Shown: in pieces, positions 25,288 through 35,209 of the stretch | Numbering within the stretch: the first letter of the stretch is position 1 | Layout of the letters: the number at the start of each line of letters is the position of its first letter | NCBI RefSeq assembly: GCF_003667575.1 | Contig: NZ_RCUY01000005.1 | Location: 372,001-436,000 of the forward strand | Direction of reading: 5' to 3' | DNA: 64,000 nt | Source: Mycetocola lacteus | GTDB taxonomy: Bacteria; Actinomycetota; Actinomycetes; Actinomycetales; Microbacteriaceae | Position numbers and translations under genes: made by a program | Notes under the pieces: generated by a model | The model's input: the letters and a program-made list of their open reading frames with translations, nothing else | Told to the model about the DNA's origin: nothing | Database searches by the model: none

Positions 25288-27063
25288 CTACTTCTTGTCC
25301 ACCAGCCCGTAGTGCTCAAGCAGCTGCCCCACCACGTTGTTTTCGATGTGGTGACGGGCGAACTTGCGGGCGAGCGGCCCGCCGGGGATCTCGAACTGCT
25401 CCCCATCCCGCAGCTGGTTCACCGCGTAGAACAGCGCGCGCACGTCGTAGGTGGAGTTGAACACCTCGGGCACACCACGCTCGATATCCAGCAGGGTGTA
25501 CACGGCCTCCATCGGGGTGCGCACCGAGTACTCGGTGGTGAAGATGCAGTCACGTTCCTGCGATTGGGAGAACTGACCGATGAAGGCAAAGTTCGTTGCA
25601 CCTTCGGGCACCACGGCCGGACGATCGCTGTGCTTGCGCGGCATGAAGAACGCGGTCACATACGGCATCATCACCGGGACGGTCTTCGCACCGGTGGCCG
25701 CCAGCTCGTCGATCTGATCCACCGGAACCCCCATGTGGTAGAGCCATTCCCGGGTGATTTCCTCGCCGGTGCAGTCCTGCATCGGCTTCTTGACATAGTC
25801 CCCCACCGCCTCGGGGAACAGGCCGTACACCCACACCACGATCTGGTCCGCGGGCTGCTTTTTGAAGTGCGGCTGACGGTTGACCGTCCAGGACATCAGC
25901 CAGCTCGAATCGGTCACCGTGACGATGCCGCCGGTCACGACCTTGCCGCTGAAGGGGTCGCGCTCGGAGATCCTCTGAATGTACTCGGGGATGCGGGCAT
26001 CCAGGGTGGTGACCGTCGCCGACTCCCACTTGGTTTTGGGGATGTCATTGCCAAACACGTCGGGCTGACCAAAGGCCTCATCCTTGGCCGCGATCCTGCG
26101 CCAGAGGTCCCAGGCGGGTGCGGGACCGGTGTTGAGGCGTGCCGGGGTGTGGTGGTCACCGTCGCTGGAGTTTTCGGTGAGCGATCCGATGGTCATGAAC
26201 AGCAGGTCATCGGTGGTCAGGTCCACCTGCTTGTCCTCACCGTGCTCCACGATGTGGATGCGGGTCGCTTCCTTGCGCTGGCCCTGCTTGTCGATGAAGA
26301 AGTCGACGTCGGTGACGACGGTTCCGTAGCGGAATGTCACCCCCTGCTCGGTGAGCCAGGTGACCAGCGGCAGCACGAGTGATTCGTACTGGTTGAACTT
26401 GGTGAACTTCAGCGCCGAGAGATCCGGGAGGCCCTTGATCTGGTGGATGAAGCGGTGCAGATACAGCTTCATTTCCAGCGCCGAGTGCCACTCCTCGAAG
26501 GCGAACATGGTGCGCCAGTACAGCCAGAAGTTGCTGTTCAGGAACTCGCTGGTGAAGACCTCGTCGATCCGCTTGTCCTCAAGGTCCTCGGGCAGCGAGG
26601 TGAAGATGTTGGTGATCTCCTGCTGAGCCTTCTTGCTCAGGTCAAACTTGAAGTTGGTGCCGCCATCCTCACCCTGGTTTTTGGTGGTGCGTCGCAGCGA
26701 GGAGTTGGGGTCGTCGCGGTTGAGCCAGAAGAACTCATCCAGCACACTGGCATCTTCAATTTCCAGCGACGGGATCGATCGGAACAGATCCCACAGACAC
26801 TCAAAGTTGCTCTCCATCTCGCGTCCCCCGCGGATGACAAAGCCCTTCTCGGGAACGTCCAAACCGTCTAGGGCACCACCCGGGAGCTCCTGCTGTTCGA
26901 AGATCGTGATCTTCGAACCCTCCATCCGACCGTCACGAATCAGAAATGCCGCCCCGGCAAGCGCCGCCAATCCCGAACCCACAAACCAGGCGCGCTTGGA
27001 CTCGACCCCCTTGGGCTTGCGTGGCCGAGCAAACGCTTCGTAGTTGCCGCTGGTATAACGCAT
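25288..27063 (-). CDS. ohyA: Oleate hydratase (FAD-dependent)
   Basis: A 591-residue enzyme of the oleate hydratase family (formerly myosin-cross-reactive antigen), of normal length. It adds water to the cis-9 double bond of unsaturated fatty acids, giving 10-hydroxy acids. The FAD-binding Rossmann motif is GSGLAALAGAAFLI (residues about 28-41), followed by EQQELPGGALDG and RGGREME. Further family blocks are YWRTMFAFEEWHSALEMKLYL, QYESLVLPLVTWL, and the C-terminal MPYVTAFFMPR and FIGQFSQSQERDCIFTTEYSVRTPMEAVY. The ATG at 27063 has AAGGAG 6 nt upstream. Such enzymes are linked to fatty-acid detoxification. Monocistronic. Confidence 0.95.
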   Translation of the reverse strand: MRYTSGNYEAFARPRKPKGVESKRAWFVGSGLAALAGAAFLIRDGRMEGSKITIFEQQELPGGALDGLDVPEKGFVIRGGREMESNFECLWDLFRSIPSLEIEDASVLDEFFWLNRDDPNSSLRRTTKNQGEDGGTNFKFDLSKKAQQEITNIFTSLPEDLEDKRIDEVFTSEFLNSNFWLYWRTMFAFEEWHSALEMKLYLHRFIHQIKGLPDLSALKFTKFNQYESLVLPLVTWLTEQGVTFRYGTVVTDVDFFIDKQGQRKEATRIHIVEHGEDKQVDLTTDDLLFMTIGSLTENSSDGDHHTPARLNTGPAPAWDLWRRIAAKDEAFGQPDVFGNDIPKTKWESATVTTLDARIPEYIQRISERDPFSGKVVTGGIVTVTDSSWLMSWTVNRQPHFKKQPADQIVVWVYGLFPEAVGDYVKKPMQDCTGEEITREWLYHMGVPVDQIDELAATGAKTVPVMMPYVTAFFMPRKHSDRPAVVPEGATNFAFIGQFSQSQERDCIFTTEYSVRTPMEAVYTLLDIERGVPEVFNSTYDVRALFYAVNQLRDGEQFEIPGGPLARKFARHHIENNVVGQLLEHYGLVDKK

Positions 27064-27500
27064 TCGTTCTCCTTCGGTACACATCGGCAGGCCCCTCCTG
27101 CCGATCAGAAACCGCGGTGACATAACGAATTCTCGTAGTCGGGTTTCCCCTGCCGCGGCTACTGAATACTCCCGATGTTAGTGTCGCTCGTGCTGGCCGC
27201 GCTAGGGTCATTCCGGGTGCGGTGGGTGAACGTTTTCACCGTCGATCAGAGTGGACAGCGGGTCGCAACCGGCCGGAGTATACGAATGCATAGACATCCG
27301 CGACCAGTATTTTGTCCCCCGTCGGACCGCGAAAAAACCGGCCACGCTCGGTGTCAAAGGCTCGCACGGGCCGCACGCCTCATGCGCGCACCGTGCAGCC
27401 CGGATTGAGGACGGTGTCCCCCACGATTTGCCCCGGATCCGTGCACGCCGGGCACCGGGAAGGCAGGGCCACTCCGCACAATTCTCACCGCGGAATCCGG
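27064..27500. other. Gap between oleate hydratase and acyltransferase-CapA genes
   Basis: About 440 bp without a convincing gene. It includes GGTGAA-CGTT-TTCACC (27225-27240), an inverted repeat that could be an operator for oleate hydratase. No RNA gene or mobile element is visible in the remainder. Confidence 0.5.
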
Positions 27501-29933
27501 CTACCGACCACCCATGTCACCCGGTTGGGGTGGGGACAGCATCCCGTCCGGGCCGATGGTCGCGGCGCGCCGGTGGAAGTCGCGGAGGCCACGCTGATTC
27601 ATCAGCTGTGCGGCCTGGCCGCTGGGATCGGGCGTGGGGATGCCGTCCACCTGCTCGAAGCGCACCGAGCGCACCCGCGCGCCCAACACGTTGCCCTCGG
27701 CGTTCAGCCGTACCGAGAGATATCCGCCGAACCGGGTGGAGGGATCGGTCCCGAACACTCCCCCACCGCCGAAATTCCCCAGACTGTAGGCGATGAGCCG
27801 CCCGCGATACCACTCCATCCCGCGCAGGATGTGCGGTCCGTGTCCCAGAACCAGGTCGGCTCCGGCGTCGATTGCCGCATGGGCGAAGGCGATCGGGTCG
27901 CCGCGGTTCTCCCCAAACATCGTTTCGGTGCCGGGCGTTACCGCGTCTGCCCCCGGACCCTCGGCCCCCATGTGGGCCTGAACGATCACGACGTCGGCCC
28001 GCTCGGCGGCCGTGCGGACGATGGCGCGCACGTGCCGAAGGTCCGTCACCCGGTTGAACGTGGAGTAGGGCGCGAACCCGATCATCGCCACGGTCAGATC
28101 GCCGACCCTGGTGAAACTGATCTCGTCTCGATCCCCGACCGGGCGGATGCCCACACTCTCCAGGGCCGCGCGGGTCGCATCGTAGCCGCGCTGTCCGAAG
28201 TCGCGGCTGTGATTGTTGGCGAGGTTCACATCGGTGAATCCGTGCATGCTCGCGGCGGCCGCGGGGTCGCTGCGAAAGGCGAAGCAGTCGTTGAGCGCCG
28301 CGCACTTGGTGGTGCCGTAGTCTGGGGTGAGTGCCTGTTCGAGGTTGCCGGTCACGATGTCCTCGGTGAACCAGGGACGCACTCGGTCAAGGTATCCGGC
28401 TCCCTGGTCGGCGGGAATCCCGCGCGTTGCGTCGTACAGCAGGATGTCACCGACCGCACCGATGCTCACCTCGCCGGTGCGGTGCGCGGACCGATGAGGC
28501 ATCTCGGATCGGGACGGGACGGGGATCGCCGATGCCGTGGACGCCAAGAGTCCGAGTGCCACAAGCAGGAGCACCGCAACGGGCGTGCGCCACGGGATAC
28601 GGCGCTGAGCTGAGGTGCGGCCGAGGGCGGTGTGAGTCTTGTGCGAAATCAGGGGTCTCTGCGAGTGGAATCGCCCGAAGCCGCTGCCGGTTGTGTGCCC
28701 GGGCACTCGTCTCCGAAAGGCAACGGAGCTCGACGTGGCGGTTGATGGGTGCGGCTGATCCTCTCGATGAGGTACCGCAGTGGTCACAGTCGCGAGGGGC
28801 GTGTCGCCGGGCACGCACCGCCGAGGCGAGTCCCCGTGCAAGACGGCGGGCAACGTTCCTCCGCGCCGGGCCGGAAGATCGAGCAGCCAGGCGAGACGAT
28901 CCCGGGCGATGAGTCGCGCAATCCCCAGGCTCGCCGCGATGACAACCGCGGTCACCACCAGCGGCAGGCAGGTCGCCGCCACGAGTTGGATGGCGGTGCC
29001 CGCCTCCGAGAGCGGCCCAACAACCAGGGCGTCGCTGAGGGCGAGGATCGGCATGTGGATCAGATAGATCGGGAGGGTACGCGCCCCGAGAAAGGCCAGT
29101 CCATGGCCGAGGCGGGTTAGTCGTGCGAGCAGGGGCGCGATCGCGAGCGCCATCAGGACCCCGATCAGCGCCAGGCCGGGCAGGACACCGGGAACCGATT
29201 CGACGGAGCCCATCCGCACCAGCGCAAACGCCCCCAGATATCCGAGGAGAAGGCCGGCGGCGAGGATCGGACGAGGCCGCGAGGTGAACCGGAGGACGGT
29301 GCGCGACGAGTAGGCGCCGATCAGGAAGAAGAGCAGGTTGGCGATTAGGGATCCACGGTTACTGACGATATCGATCAGCCCCGCGCCCACCGCGATCGAG
29401 AGCAGGGCAGCGGCGGCGAGCGGAATCCAGCGGGGCAGACGTCGCAGGGACTTGGCGATGACAAAGTACAGCGCGAGCGCATAGAGATACCAGGTGTTGG
29501 GCGGGCTGATCGTGATCGCCTCGATAAACTCGGCAATCGAACGCGGCACCAGGGTGGGAAAGTCGGGAAACGCCCACATGGTTGCCATGTGGATCAGCGT
29601 CCAGAGCAGGTAGAGGTACATGAACCGCACCACGCGGCTGCGGAACACCGCTCCCCAGGACCGCGCTATTGCACTCGCCGCGAAGCATCCGGAGATCAGG
29701 AAAAACAGCGGCATGCGCACCGGATAGGTAATGTCGGCCGCAATCCCCCAGGCCCCGGCAATCGGTACGGGAATCCGCCAGTCCACCTGCAAATAGGACT
29801 TCACCACCGTGTGCCAAAACACCACCAGAATAATGAGCAGCCCCTTGGCCGCATCGGGCCACAATAGCCGCGGCGTCCCGCCTGCCGTCAGGGCTTCGGG
29901 ACGTGAGCTGAGATCAAGGCCAACAATTCGCAT
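27501..29933 (-). CDS. Acyltransferase-3 / CapA phosphoesterase fusion
   Basis: An 810-residue two-domain membrane protein. Residues about 22-350 form an acyltransferase-3 domain with ten or so helices (WPDAAKGLLIILVVFWHTV with the conserved His, MPLFFLISGCFAASAIAR). Residues 355-455 are a Pro/Ser/Arg linker and an extra helix (TPVAVLLLVALGLLASTASAI). Residues 478-780 are a CapA/PgsA-type metallophosphoesterase-like domain (GEVSIGAVGDILL, NLANNHSRDFGQRG, VVIVQAHMGAEG, LVLGHGPHIL, YSLGNF). The extracytoplasmic CapA domain suggests envelope polymer modification or poly-gamma-glutamate-like handling. Fusion to an acyltransferase is unusual. It stands alone, 79 bp after the RiPP locus on the same strand. 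Confidence 0.85.
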   Translation of the reverse strand: MRIVGLDLSSRPEALTAGGTPRLLWPDAAKGLLIILVVFWHTVVKSYLQVDWRIPVPIAGAWGIAADITYPVRMPLFFLISGCFAASAIARSWGAVFRSRVVRFMYLYLLWTLIHMATMWAFPDFPTLVPRSIAEFIEAITISPPNTWYLYALALYFVIAKSLRRLPRWIPLAAAALLSIAVGAGLIDIVSNRGSLIANLLFFLIGAYSSRTVLRFTSRPRPILAAGLLLGYLGAFALVRMGSVESVPGVLPGLALIGVLMALAIAPLLARLTRLGHGLAFLGARTLPIYLIHMPILALSDALVVGPLSEAGTAIQLVAATCLPLVVTAVVIAASLGIARLIARDRLAWLLDLPARRGGTLPAVLHGDSPRRCVPGDTPLATVTTAVPHREDQPHPSTATSSSVAFRRRVPGHTTGSGFGRFHSQRPLISHKTHTALGRTSAQRRIPWRTPVAVLLLVALGLLASTASAIPVPSRSEMPHRSAHRTGEVSIGAVGDILLYDATRGIPADQGAGYLDRVRPWFTEDIVTGNLEQALTPDYGTTKCAALNDCFAFRSDPAAAASMHGFTDVNLANNHSRDFGQRGYDATRAALESVGIRPVGDRDEISFTRVGDLTVAMIGFAPYSTFNRVTDLRHVRAIVRTAAERADVVIVQAHMGAEGPGADAVTPGTETMFGENRGDPIAFAHAAIDAGADLVLGHGPHILRGMEWYRGRLIAYSLGNFGGGGVFGTDPSTRFGGYLSVRLNAEGNVLGARVRSVRFEQVDGIPTPDPSGQAAQLMNQRGLRDFHRRAATIGPDGMLSPPQPGDMGGR

Positions 29934-30012
29934 ACCTGCGAGCTAAACAGCGGCACCGTTGCCCGCCCGTATGCGGTTTTGGATACAAAAACGATATGTC
30001 ATTGCCCCTTAC

Positions 30013-31767
30013 TTACGCGTAGGGCATCGGTGCCGCGTTCGGGGTGAATGGCTCATTCGGACCGCGCCAGCCATTTTCTATCCCCGCCGCCACCACTCGG
30101 CGGCTCTTGACCGGAGCGAATGCTGCGGGAGCGTTTCCGACGAATTCTTCTCCCACGACTCGTGCGACATAGGCCCCACACAGCGCAAGATCCGGCGGTG
30201 TGAGGTCAACCCAGGCGACCTCAATGCCGGTTGCCCCGAGTCGGTCTCGGTACGCAGATACGCTGGCATTGGCCAGTGGCTCTCCCACAATCTGCTCGGT
30301 CACCGGGCCGGAAAAGATGTGCTTGTGTTCAGCGGCGGCGTGAGGGTCAAGATTGTATTGAAGCTGAGAAAGAAGGTCCGTCACGTTGTGGGGCCCTCCG
30401 AAATCCATCGCATACGCACGATCCTGACGCCATTCGCGGAGGGCACCGCGATCAACGCGACCCTCGATAATCGCTGTCCACAATTCGCTCTTGGGATCGT
30501 CCAGGCCGGTCACCGTACGCACGAGGAGTAGCGCTTCCAACGCTGCCTTCTCTTCGGCTAGCTCGGTCGTGTGCCGTGTGGAGAAGCCGAGGATCGGATT
30601 CGGGGTCATCCCAGCCAGAATCGCCACCACCGTGGGCACGCCCGTTGGCGAAGGAAGATCGATAAAGTGCAGCGCTACCCCTGGTCTCCTCAACAGCCCC
30701 AACCTAATCAAGCATTCCCGGGATGCAACTCTGCGGGGCAGCACCGGGCCGTTCAGCCACCACACTGTCATAGCATCTCGCTCTATGAGTTCCTGCAGGG
30801 CAGAAACCACGGCAAAGTCGAGAGATGGTCCGGCGGCAATCCCTGAGATATTGGTCGAGGTCGATGCGCTCGGCATTACGCCCTCACGTCGATACCAGTT
30901 CAAGTAGATCTGTGATGCGGCCACGGAACGGGCCTTGCCGGAAACGAAATCTTTTCCCATGACGCTCACAACGCCGTTGCGTTTTTCCAAGTGCTCCGCC
31001 GTCGATTCCCACAGGAATCCTCCGTAGGCTTCCAGAATCTCGCTAACGGCCGCCGCCTCCACGTGTTTACCGGCGCGCGTCGACATGCCGAACCCCTGAC
31101 GATCATCAATCCACAATGGTTCGAACATCGAGAGATCTGCTATCCGGGCAGTTGCGCTTATCACCCCGGAATCATGGGCGGTCGCCACGTGCGTGATGAT
31201 TCCAGACCGTTCGTCTACGAGGTCGCCCCAAGTATGCTCACCGGCATACGCAGCTACGACTCGATTGGGCAGTGGGAGCATCGGATGGATCCGAATGGTG
31301 AGTGCCAAGAGGTCAAGCTCGAACTCTCTCCCCACGAACCGACCGGGAAGTTTGGCCAGGCCGTCCATAATCATCCCCACGGCACTGATAATCATTCGAC
31401 TCTCGAGCTGGCCGATCACAGGATCTCCCGGTGCCCGCTCCCTCGTTGTATCCCTAATCGGAGAATTCTGTCGCGCCGCGCGAAGCCGAACCTCATGATC
31501 GATAGGCATCACGCCTGTTACTTCGTCATACAGGGGTCCAATAAATACGAACGTTCCATCGCTGAGCACGGGAAGACACGGAACGCCCGACGAAATGAGC
31601 GTGCGAATCCGTGGGTCCTCCGGTGAGAGTTCCCCGCCGCAGAAAACCAAATGTGCGTTGCGTCCATCAGATAATGGAAATTCGGCAGGCATTTGCGCTC
31701 TGACGTCGGTCCAGTGAGCAGCGGGCGCGTCGTCTGTGGTCTTCGCTGCGTCGAATTCTCCGCTCAT
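30013..31767 (-). CDS. YcaO-domain RiPP-modifying protein, second copy (degenerate motif 1)
   Basis: A 584-residue protein. Residues about 25-150 resemble the C-terminal part of the E1-like partner protein of azoline cyclodehydratases (FVFIGPLYDEVTGVMPID then HEVRLRAAR, where the usual zinc Cys residues are absent). Residues about 190-584 are the YcaO domain: motif 1 AAVSEILEAYGG (the usual E-A-x-E-R has lost Arg), motif 3 SALQELIERDAMTVWWLN (intact Q-E-x-x-E-R). The C-terminus is Pro-rich, ending APMPYA. YcaO enzymes use ATP to activate peptide amides. The start at 31767 overlaps the transporter stop as ATGA, so it is co-translated. It is lower in GC than the genome. Last gene of the RiPP-type operon. 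Confidence 0.82.
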   Translation of the reverse strand: MSGEFDAAKTTDDAPAAHWTDVRAQMPAEFPLSDGRNAHLVFCGGELSPEDPRIRTLISSGVPCLPVLSDGTFVFIGPLYDEVTGVMPIDHEVRLRAARQNSPIRDTTRERAPGDPVIGQLESRMIISAVGMIMDGLAKLPGRFVGREFELDLLALTIRIHPMLPLPNRVVAAYAGEHTWGDLVDERSGIITHVATAHDSGVISATARIADLSMFEPLWIDDRQGFGMSTRAGKHVEAAAVSEILEAYGGFLWESTAEHLEKRNGVVSVMGKDFVSGKARSVAASQIYLNWYRREGVMPSASTSTNISGIAAGPSLDFAVVSALQELIERDAMTVWWLNGPVLPRRVASRECLIRLGLLRRPGVALHFIDLPSPTGVPTVVAILAGMTPNPILGFSTRHTTELAEEKAALEALLLVRTVTGLDDPKSELWTAIIEGRVDRGALREWRQDRAYAMDFGGPHNVTDLLSQLQYNLDPHAAAEHKHIFSGPVTEQIVGEPLANASVSAYRDRLGATGIEVAWVDLTPPDLALCGAYVARVVGEEFVGNAPAAFAPVKSRRVVAAGIENGWRGPNEPFTPNAAPMPYA

Positions 31768-33011
31768 GATACTGTCTGAGACCGATTCGATCGGGCCGGG
31801 ATGATTTCTCGGTATGCGGGCCGAACAAAGAACACGATCCCCACGACCGCGAAGAATATCCCGGCGCAAACAAGGGCGTTCCGAGCACCGATGGAGGTGA
31901 CGATGGGTGCGGCAAGAAGCGAACCGGCAAGTGTTCCAAGCCGAATGAGCACGCCATATGCAGCGAAAATACGCCCCAGGGAGGCCGAGCCTGTTGCACC
32001 CACGATGAGAACATCGCCGACTATCTGATCGGGGCCAAATGCCCATCCCCAGAGAAACCGGAACACCACCACAGCAGCCACAAACGGCAACAGGGCCACT
32101 CCCAGAGCGGCTATTCCGTACACCAGTGCCGTCATCAATAGCACCAGGTGGAGTCGTCGGAACTTCTTGGTTCCGTAATAAACAAGGCTTACGGCGCTTC
32201 CGATAGCGTAGGCGGCCAGGGCGAAACCATAGGTGACTTCACCAAATCGCAGTTCGTCAACGAGGTAAATCGGTAAGGCTACCAGGGCGACGGCAACGCC
32301 GATCATGCCCAGAAGGCTATAGGCGATGTAACTTCGAACGGACGGCGTGGTTGCGATTTGCTCAAACCCGGCGGTGATTTTTCGAAACGTCGAGTGACCA
32401 CGCCCGGACACCACCGCACGAGCTCTCCGAACGCGTGAGTTCGGGTCGTAGTCGGGAGTTACCAAAATCAGGGTCGCAGCAGCCACAAAGCTGGCGGCAT
32501 CAATGAGGAATGCCAGTGGGGCACCAAACCCGGCAACGACGATACCAGCGAGTGCGGGACCGATCGCTGCGGCACCCGAGTAACCGATATTGCGCACGGC
32601 CGAGGTACGCTCAACCTCGCCGCGGGACGCTTCGAGAACGGCTGCTTCCATTGCGGGGTTGTCCAGGGCACTGAGCGCTCCTGCTAGTGCTGCAACGATT
32701 ACGACGACGATCACGTTGGGAACAAGGGCGGCAACGACCAGTAGTCCGGCGCGTGCCAGAAAAATAAATACCACGAGCTTTCGTCGGTCGAAGCGGTCAA
32801 CGAAGGGCCCTCCGAGCAGCCCGGCGAGCGTAGCCGCGGCAACGTTGACGGCGAATGTCATGGCGACCAACGTGACAGATCCACCGTTGATCAGGACGAA
32901 CAGCGGAAGGGCAACCGAGGTGAACCCGTCTCCGGTTTCACTGACGAAGTAGGCAATGAGCGATCGTCGTATTGCCCGGTTTGAGAGAAGATCTCGGTAG
33001 GTGCGCAGCAT
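31764..33011 (-). CDS. MFS transporter, probable peptide exporter
   Basis: A 415-residue major-facilitator protein with about 12 helices, of the MFS_3/macrolide-efflux type (SLIAYFVSETGDGFTSVALPLFVLINGGS at the start, GLLGGPFVDRFDRRKLVVFIFLARAG for motif A with D-R-x-x-R-R). It lies between two ycaO genes, 10 bp after one and overlapping the other by 4 bp, so it probably exports the modified peptide or confers self-protection. GTG at 33014 is an equally possible start; GAGGA upstream serves both. Confidence 0.88.
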   Translation of the reverse strand: MLRTYRDLLSNRAIRRSLIAYFVSETGDGFTSVALPLFVLINGGSVTLVAMTFAVNVAAATLAGLLGGPFVDRFDRRKLVVFIFLARAGLLVVAALVPNVIVVVIVAALAGALSALDNPAMEAAVLEASRGEVERTSAVRNIGYSGAAAIGPALAGIVVAGFGAPLAFLIDAASFVAAATLILVTPDYDPNSRVRRARAVVSGRGHSTFRKITAGFEQIATTPSVRSYIAYSLLGMIGVAVALVALPIYLVDELRFGEVTYGFALAAYAIGSAVSLVYYGTKKFRRLHLVLLMTALVYGIAALGVALLPFVAAVVVFRFLWGWAFGPDQIVGDVLIVGATGSASLGRIFAAYGVLIRLGTLAGSLLAAPIVTSIGARNALVCAGIFFAVVGIVFFVRPAYREIIPARSNRSQTVS

Positions 33012-33021
33012 CACAGGGTCC

Positions 33022-35151
33022 TCAGGCGTGAGGAAGTGGTCGATAGTTAAGCTCCGCGAGCGTGGCTGGTCGCGTACGTAGCCCGAGTTCCACGGGTTCC
33101 CGGAGCAAACGTCCGTTGCCGAAAGGAGGGAACGCTGCCGGAGTATTGGGCACCAGTCCGGGAATCACCACTCGAACTACGGTGAGACCACACGCGGCAA
33201 CATCCGGAGTTGTGAGGTCGGCAACAAGGACACGAAATCCTCGAGACTCGATGGCGTGCCGATAGGTTTCCAGGCTCCTACTCACCAGCGAGGGTATCGA
33301 GGCCAACGACATGGTTTCGGGACCGTCGATCAGGTGAGCAACGTCACGGTGTGCACGCGGGTCAAGGTGATACTGCTGCTGGCACATGAGGTCATTTACG
33401 TCGCGGCAATCGTCTCGATAGTCATCAAGGTATTGACGGTCGGCCCGCCAGGGCTTGAAGTTCTCCATCGGGAAGGGCCCCTCCCGCTGGTCCTTGTACC
33501 ACAGGCCGTCCTCTCGGAGGAGGTCTCGGCTACCGTCTTGGAGGGTAAGCGCTTCGGCCCAGGCTTTTTTCGCCGCACCCTCTGCCGTAGGCCGTGCCGC
33601 GAAACCGATGTTGAGCAATTCCTCTTCGGAATTTTTGAGGATACCTCCGATAACAGGGATGCCGAATCGGTTGGGAAGGCTGATGAGCGAAGCCTGTTGC
33701 CCCAGCGAAATCGGAGCACCCTCCCAAAGGGACGATAGTGGCTCAGACAGATCAAGGCGCGGAAGCGTCTGATTGTTTAGCCACCAGATCATCGTTGCGT
33801 CACGCTCGACAATTTCTTCGATTCCGGAGACCACGGCCGAAGCAAAATCTTGCCCCGCGGCGATCCCCGGGTATGACATGAACTGATGCGGCCGTTCAGA
33901 GGCGAACGCTATGTCTCCAAACCAGTTGACGTACGTAGCAAACGCCGGCACTGCGACGGTTTTCTGGCTGCCCAGTTCGATGAAGTTGACCCACGAGATT
34001 TCCTCATCCTCTTCCCACGGCACAAACGGAAACCCAGCTTCACCGTATTGCGAGGCGCTGAACAGTTCCAAGTCACTCGGTCGCAGACAGTCGATTTCTT
34101 TTTGTTCGAGTTCGCTTACGCTCGCGATAAAGGTCGCCCTTTCCTGTACATAGTTTCCACATATCCGCTCTACCGCTTCACCGATGGCCGCACCGCGCGC
34201 TGCGTCAAGATCATCGAAATGAGATCCAAGAGCGGTGTTGTTGTTGGCGAACTGAGAGAAAGCACGATACTCACTCACGCGGCTCTGCACAGTACGCAAC
34301 CTTTGAGGAACGCTAGGGTGATGCACGACGTCATCGAGCGCCAACACAATGCCGGTGCGGGCATCGATCACGTCAGATGAAACGTGTTCCACCGAGTAGT
34401 CGGATGGCCACGAAGCTGGAGTCGGAATGACCGGATGCTGGAAGATCTGAAGTGATCGGAGGTCAAACTCAAGCTCGGCTCCCCCTAGCCCACCCGGGGC
34501 GTCTGCAAGGCTGCGGGTTAGTCGAATCCCGAGCTGCGCCGCGACCCACATAAGTTCTGAGGCACCGGCTTGATGTAAGTCAAATGAGTTGAGATTTCGC
34601 TCGGCCTCCGCAACAGCATCGCCTTTGACGGCCGCGCGTCGGCGGTCGACCAGATCGGAGTACTTCGCTGTTCGTCCGGGGGTGATGAGCGGTCCGACCC
34701 AAGCTCGTCCATCCATTAGGTATGCAGGACACCACCGTTCTTCGAGAATCGCGTACTTTTGGTCCAATAACAACAACCTCGCCTCATCGTAGGCACCCAG
34801 CAATTCAAGGTGTGTGACAGGGCGTTTTTCGTCCTTGGTTGCCGAGGGCTGGTTGCCGTGCACCAATTCGTCCAATAACCATTGAGCGGCATCCGACCAG
34901 AGCGGGTCGGCATGAATACGTAAGTCTTGTGGTGAGGTGAAAGCTGCTGCGGAAACCCGGAGAAGCTCAATCGGAGTCTCTGGCCTTACAACACAACCCG
35001 CCTCTCCAAGTGCTTTGGCAAGTTCGCCATCTCGGTGCTCAAGAAGCTGCAAGAAGGCAGCCTTGTCCAACTCGAGTTTGTATGATCTTCCGGCCGGCGA
35101 CCGGATCAGGATACCGCCATCAAAGTCGGCCCATTCGAACGAGAACGTCAT
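33022..35151 (-). CDS. YcaO-domain RiPP-modifying protein with N-terminal partner-like region
   Basis: A 709-residue protein. Residues 1-75 (WADFDGGILIRSPAGRSYKL onward) look like the winged-helix peptide-recognition start of azoline E1-like partners (RRE-like, inferred). Residues 110-240 match the E1-like C-terminal block (GRAWVGPLITPGRTAKYSDL then VDRRRAA), with the zinc Cys residues replaced. Residues 300-709 are YcaO: motif 1 AIGEAVERICGNY (intact E-x-x-E-R), motif 3 VVSGIEEIVERDATMIWWLN. It ends NYRPLPHA, the P-x-P-type tail needed by many cyclodehydratases. It is a probable ATP-dependent heterocyclase or amide-activating enzyme acting on the 41-residue peptide encoded 58 bp upstream. 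GGTGAG precedes the ATG. Confidence 0.85.
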   Translation of the reverse strand: MTFSFEWADFDGGILIRSPAGRSYKLELDKAAFLQLLEHRDGELAKALGEAGCVVRPETPIELLRVSAAAFTSPQDLRIHADPLWSDAAQWLLDELVHGNQPSATKDEKRPVTHLELLGAYDEARLLLLDQKYAILEERWCPAYLMDGRAWVGPLITPGRTAKYSDLVDRRRAAVKGDAVAEAERNLNSFDLHQAGASELMWVAAQLGIRLTRSLADAPGGLGGAELEFDLRSLQIFQHPVIPTPASWPSDYSVEHVSSDVIDARTGIVLALDDVVHHPSVPQRLRTVQSRVSEYRAFSQFANNNTALGSHFDDLDAARGAAIGEAVERICGNYVQERATFIASVSELEQKEIDCLRPSDLELFSASQYGEAGFPFVPWEEDEEISWVNFIELGSQKTVAVPAFATYVNWFGDIAFASERPHQFMSYPGIAAGQDFASAVVSGIEEIVERDATMIWWLNNQTLPRLDLSEPLSSLWEGAPISLGQQASLISLPNRFGIPVIGGILKNSEEELLNIGFAARPTAEGAAKKAWAEALTLQDGSRDLLREDGLWYKDQREGPFPMENFKPWRADRQYLDDYRDDCRDVNDLMCQQQYHLDPRAHRDVAHLIDGPETMSLASIPSLVSRSLETYRHAIESRGFRVLVADLTTPDVAACGLTVVRVVIPGLVPNTPAAFPPFGNGRLLREPVELGLRTRPATLAELNYRPLPHA

Positions 35152-35174
35152 TTTCTCACCAGATGTAGTGGAAA

Positions 35175-35203
35175 GGGGGCTGATGGACAAGCCACCAGCC
35201 CCC
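35175..35203 (-). terminator. Intercistronic hairpin between precursor and ycaO genes
   Basis: A 12-bp stem (GGGGGCTGATGG at 35175-35186 with 35192-35203, one wobble) and a 5-nt loop, followed on the minus strand by TTTCC. Located 6 bp after the precursor stop and 23 bp before the ycaO start. Partial terminators of this kind commonly make precursor transcripts more abundant than enzyme transcripts. Confidence 0.8.
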
Positions 35204-35209
35204 TTCGGA

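Noticed and set aside
31768..32046. Upstream extension of the second ycaO frame into the MFS gene
   Set aside because: Arg/Cys-rich read-through; the ATGA overlap sets the start at 31767.
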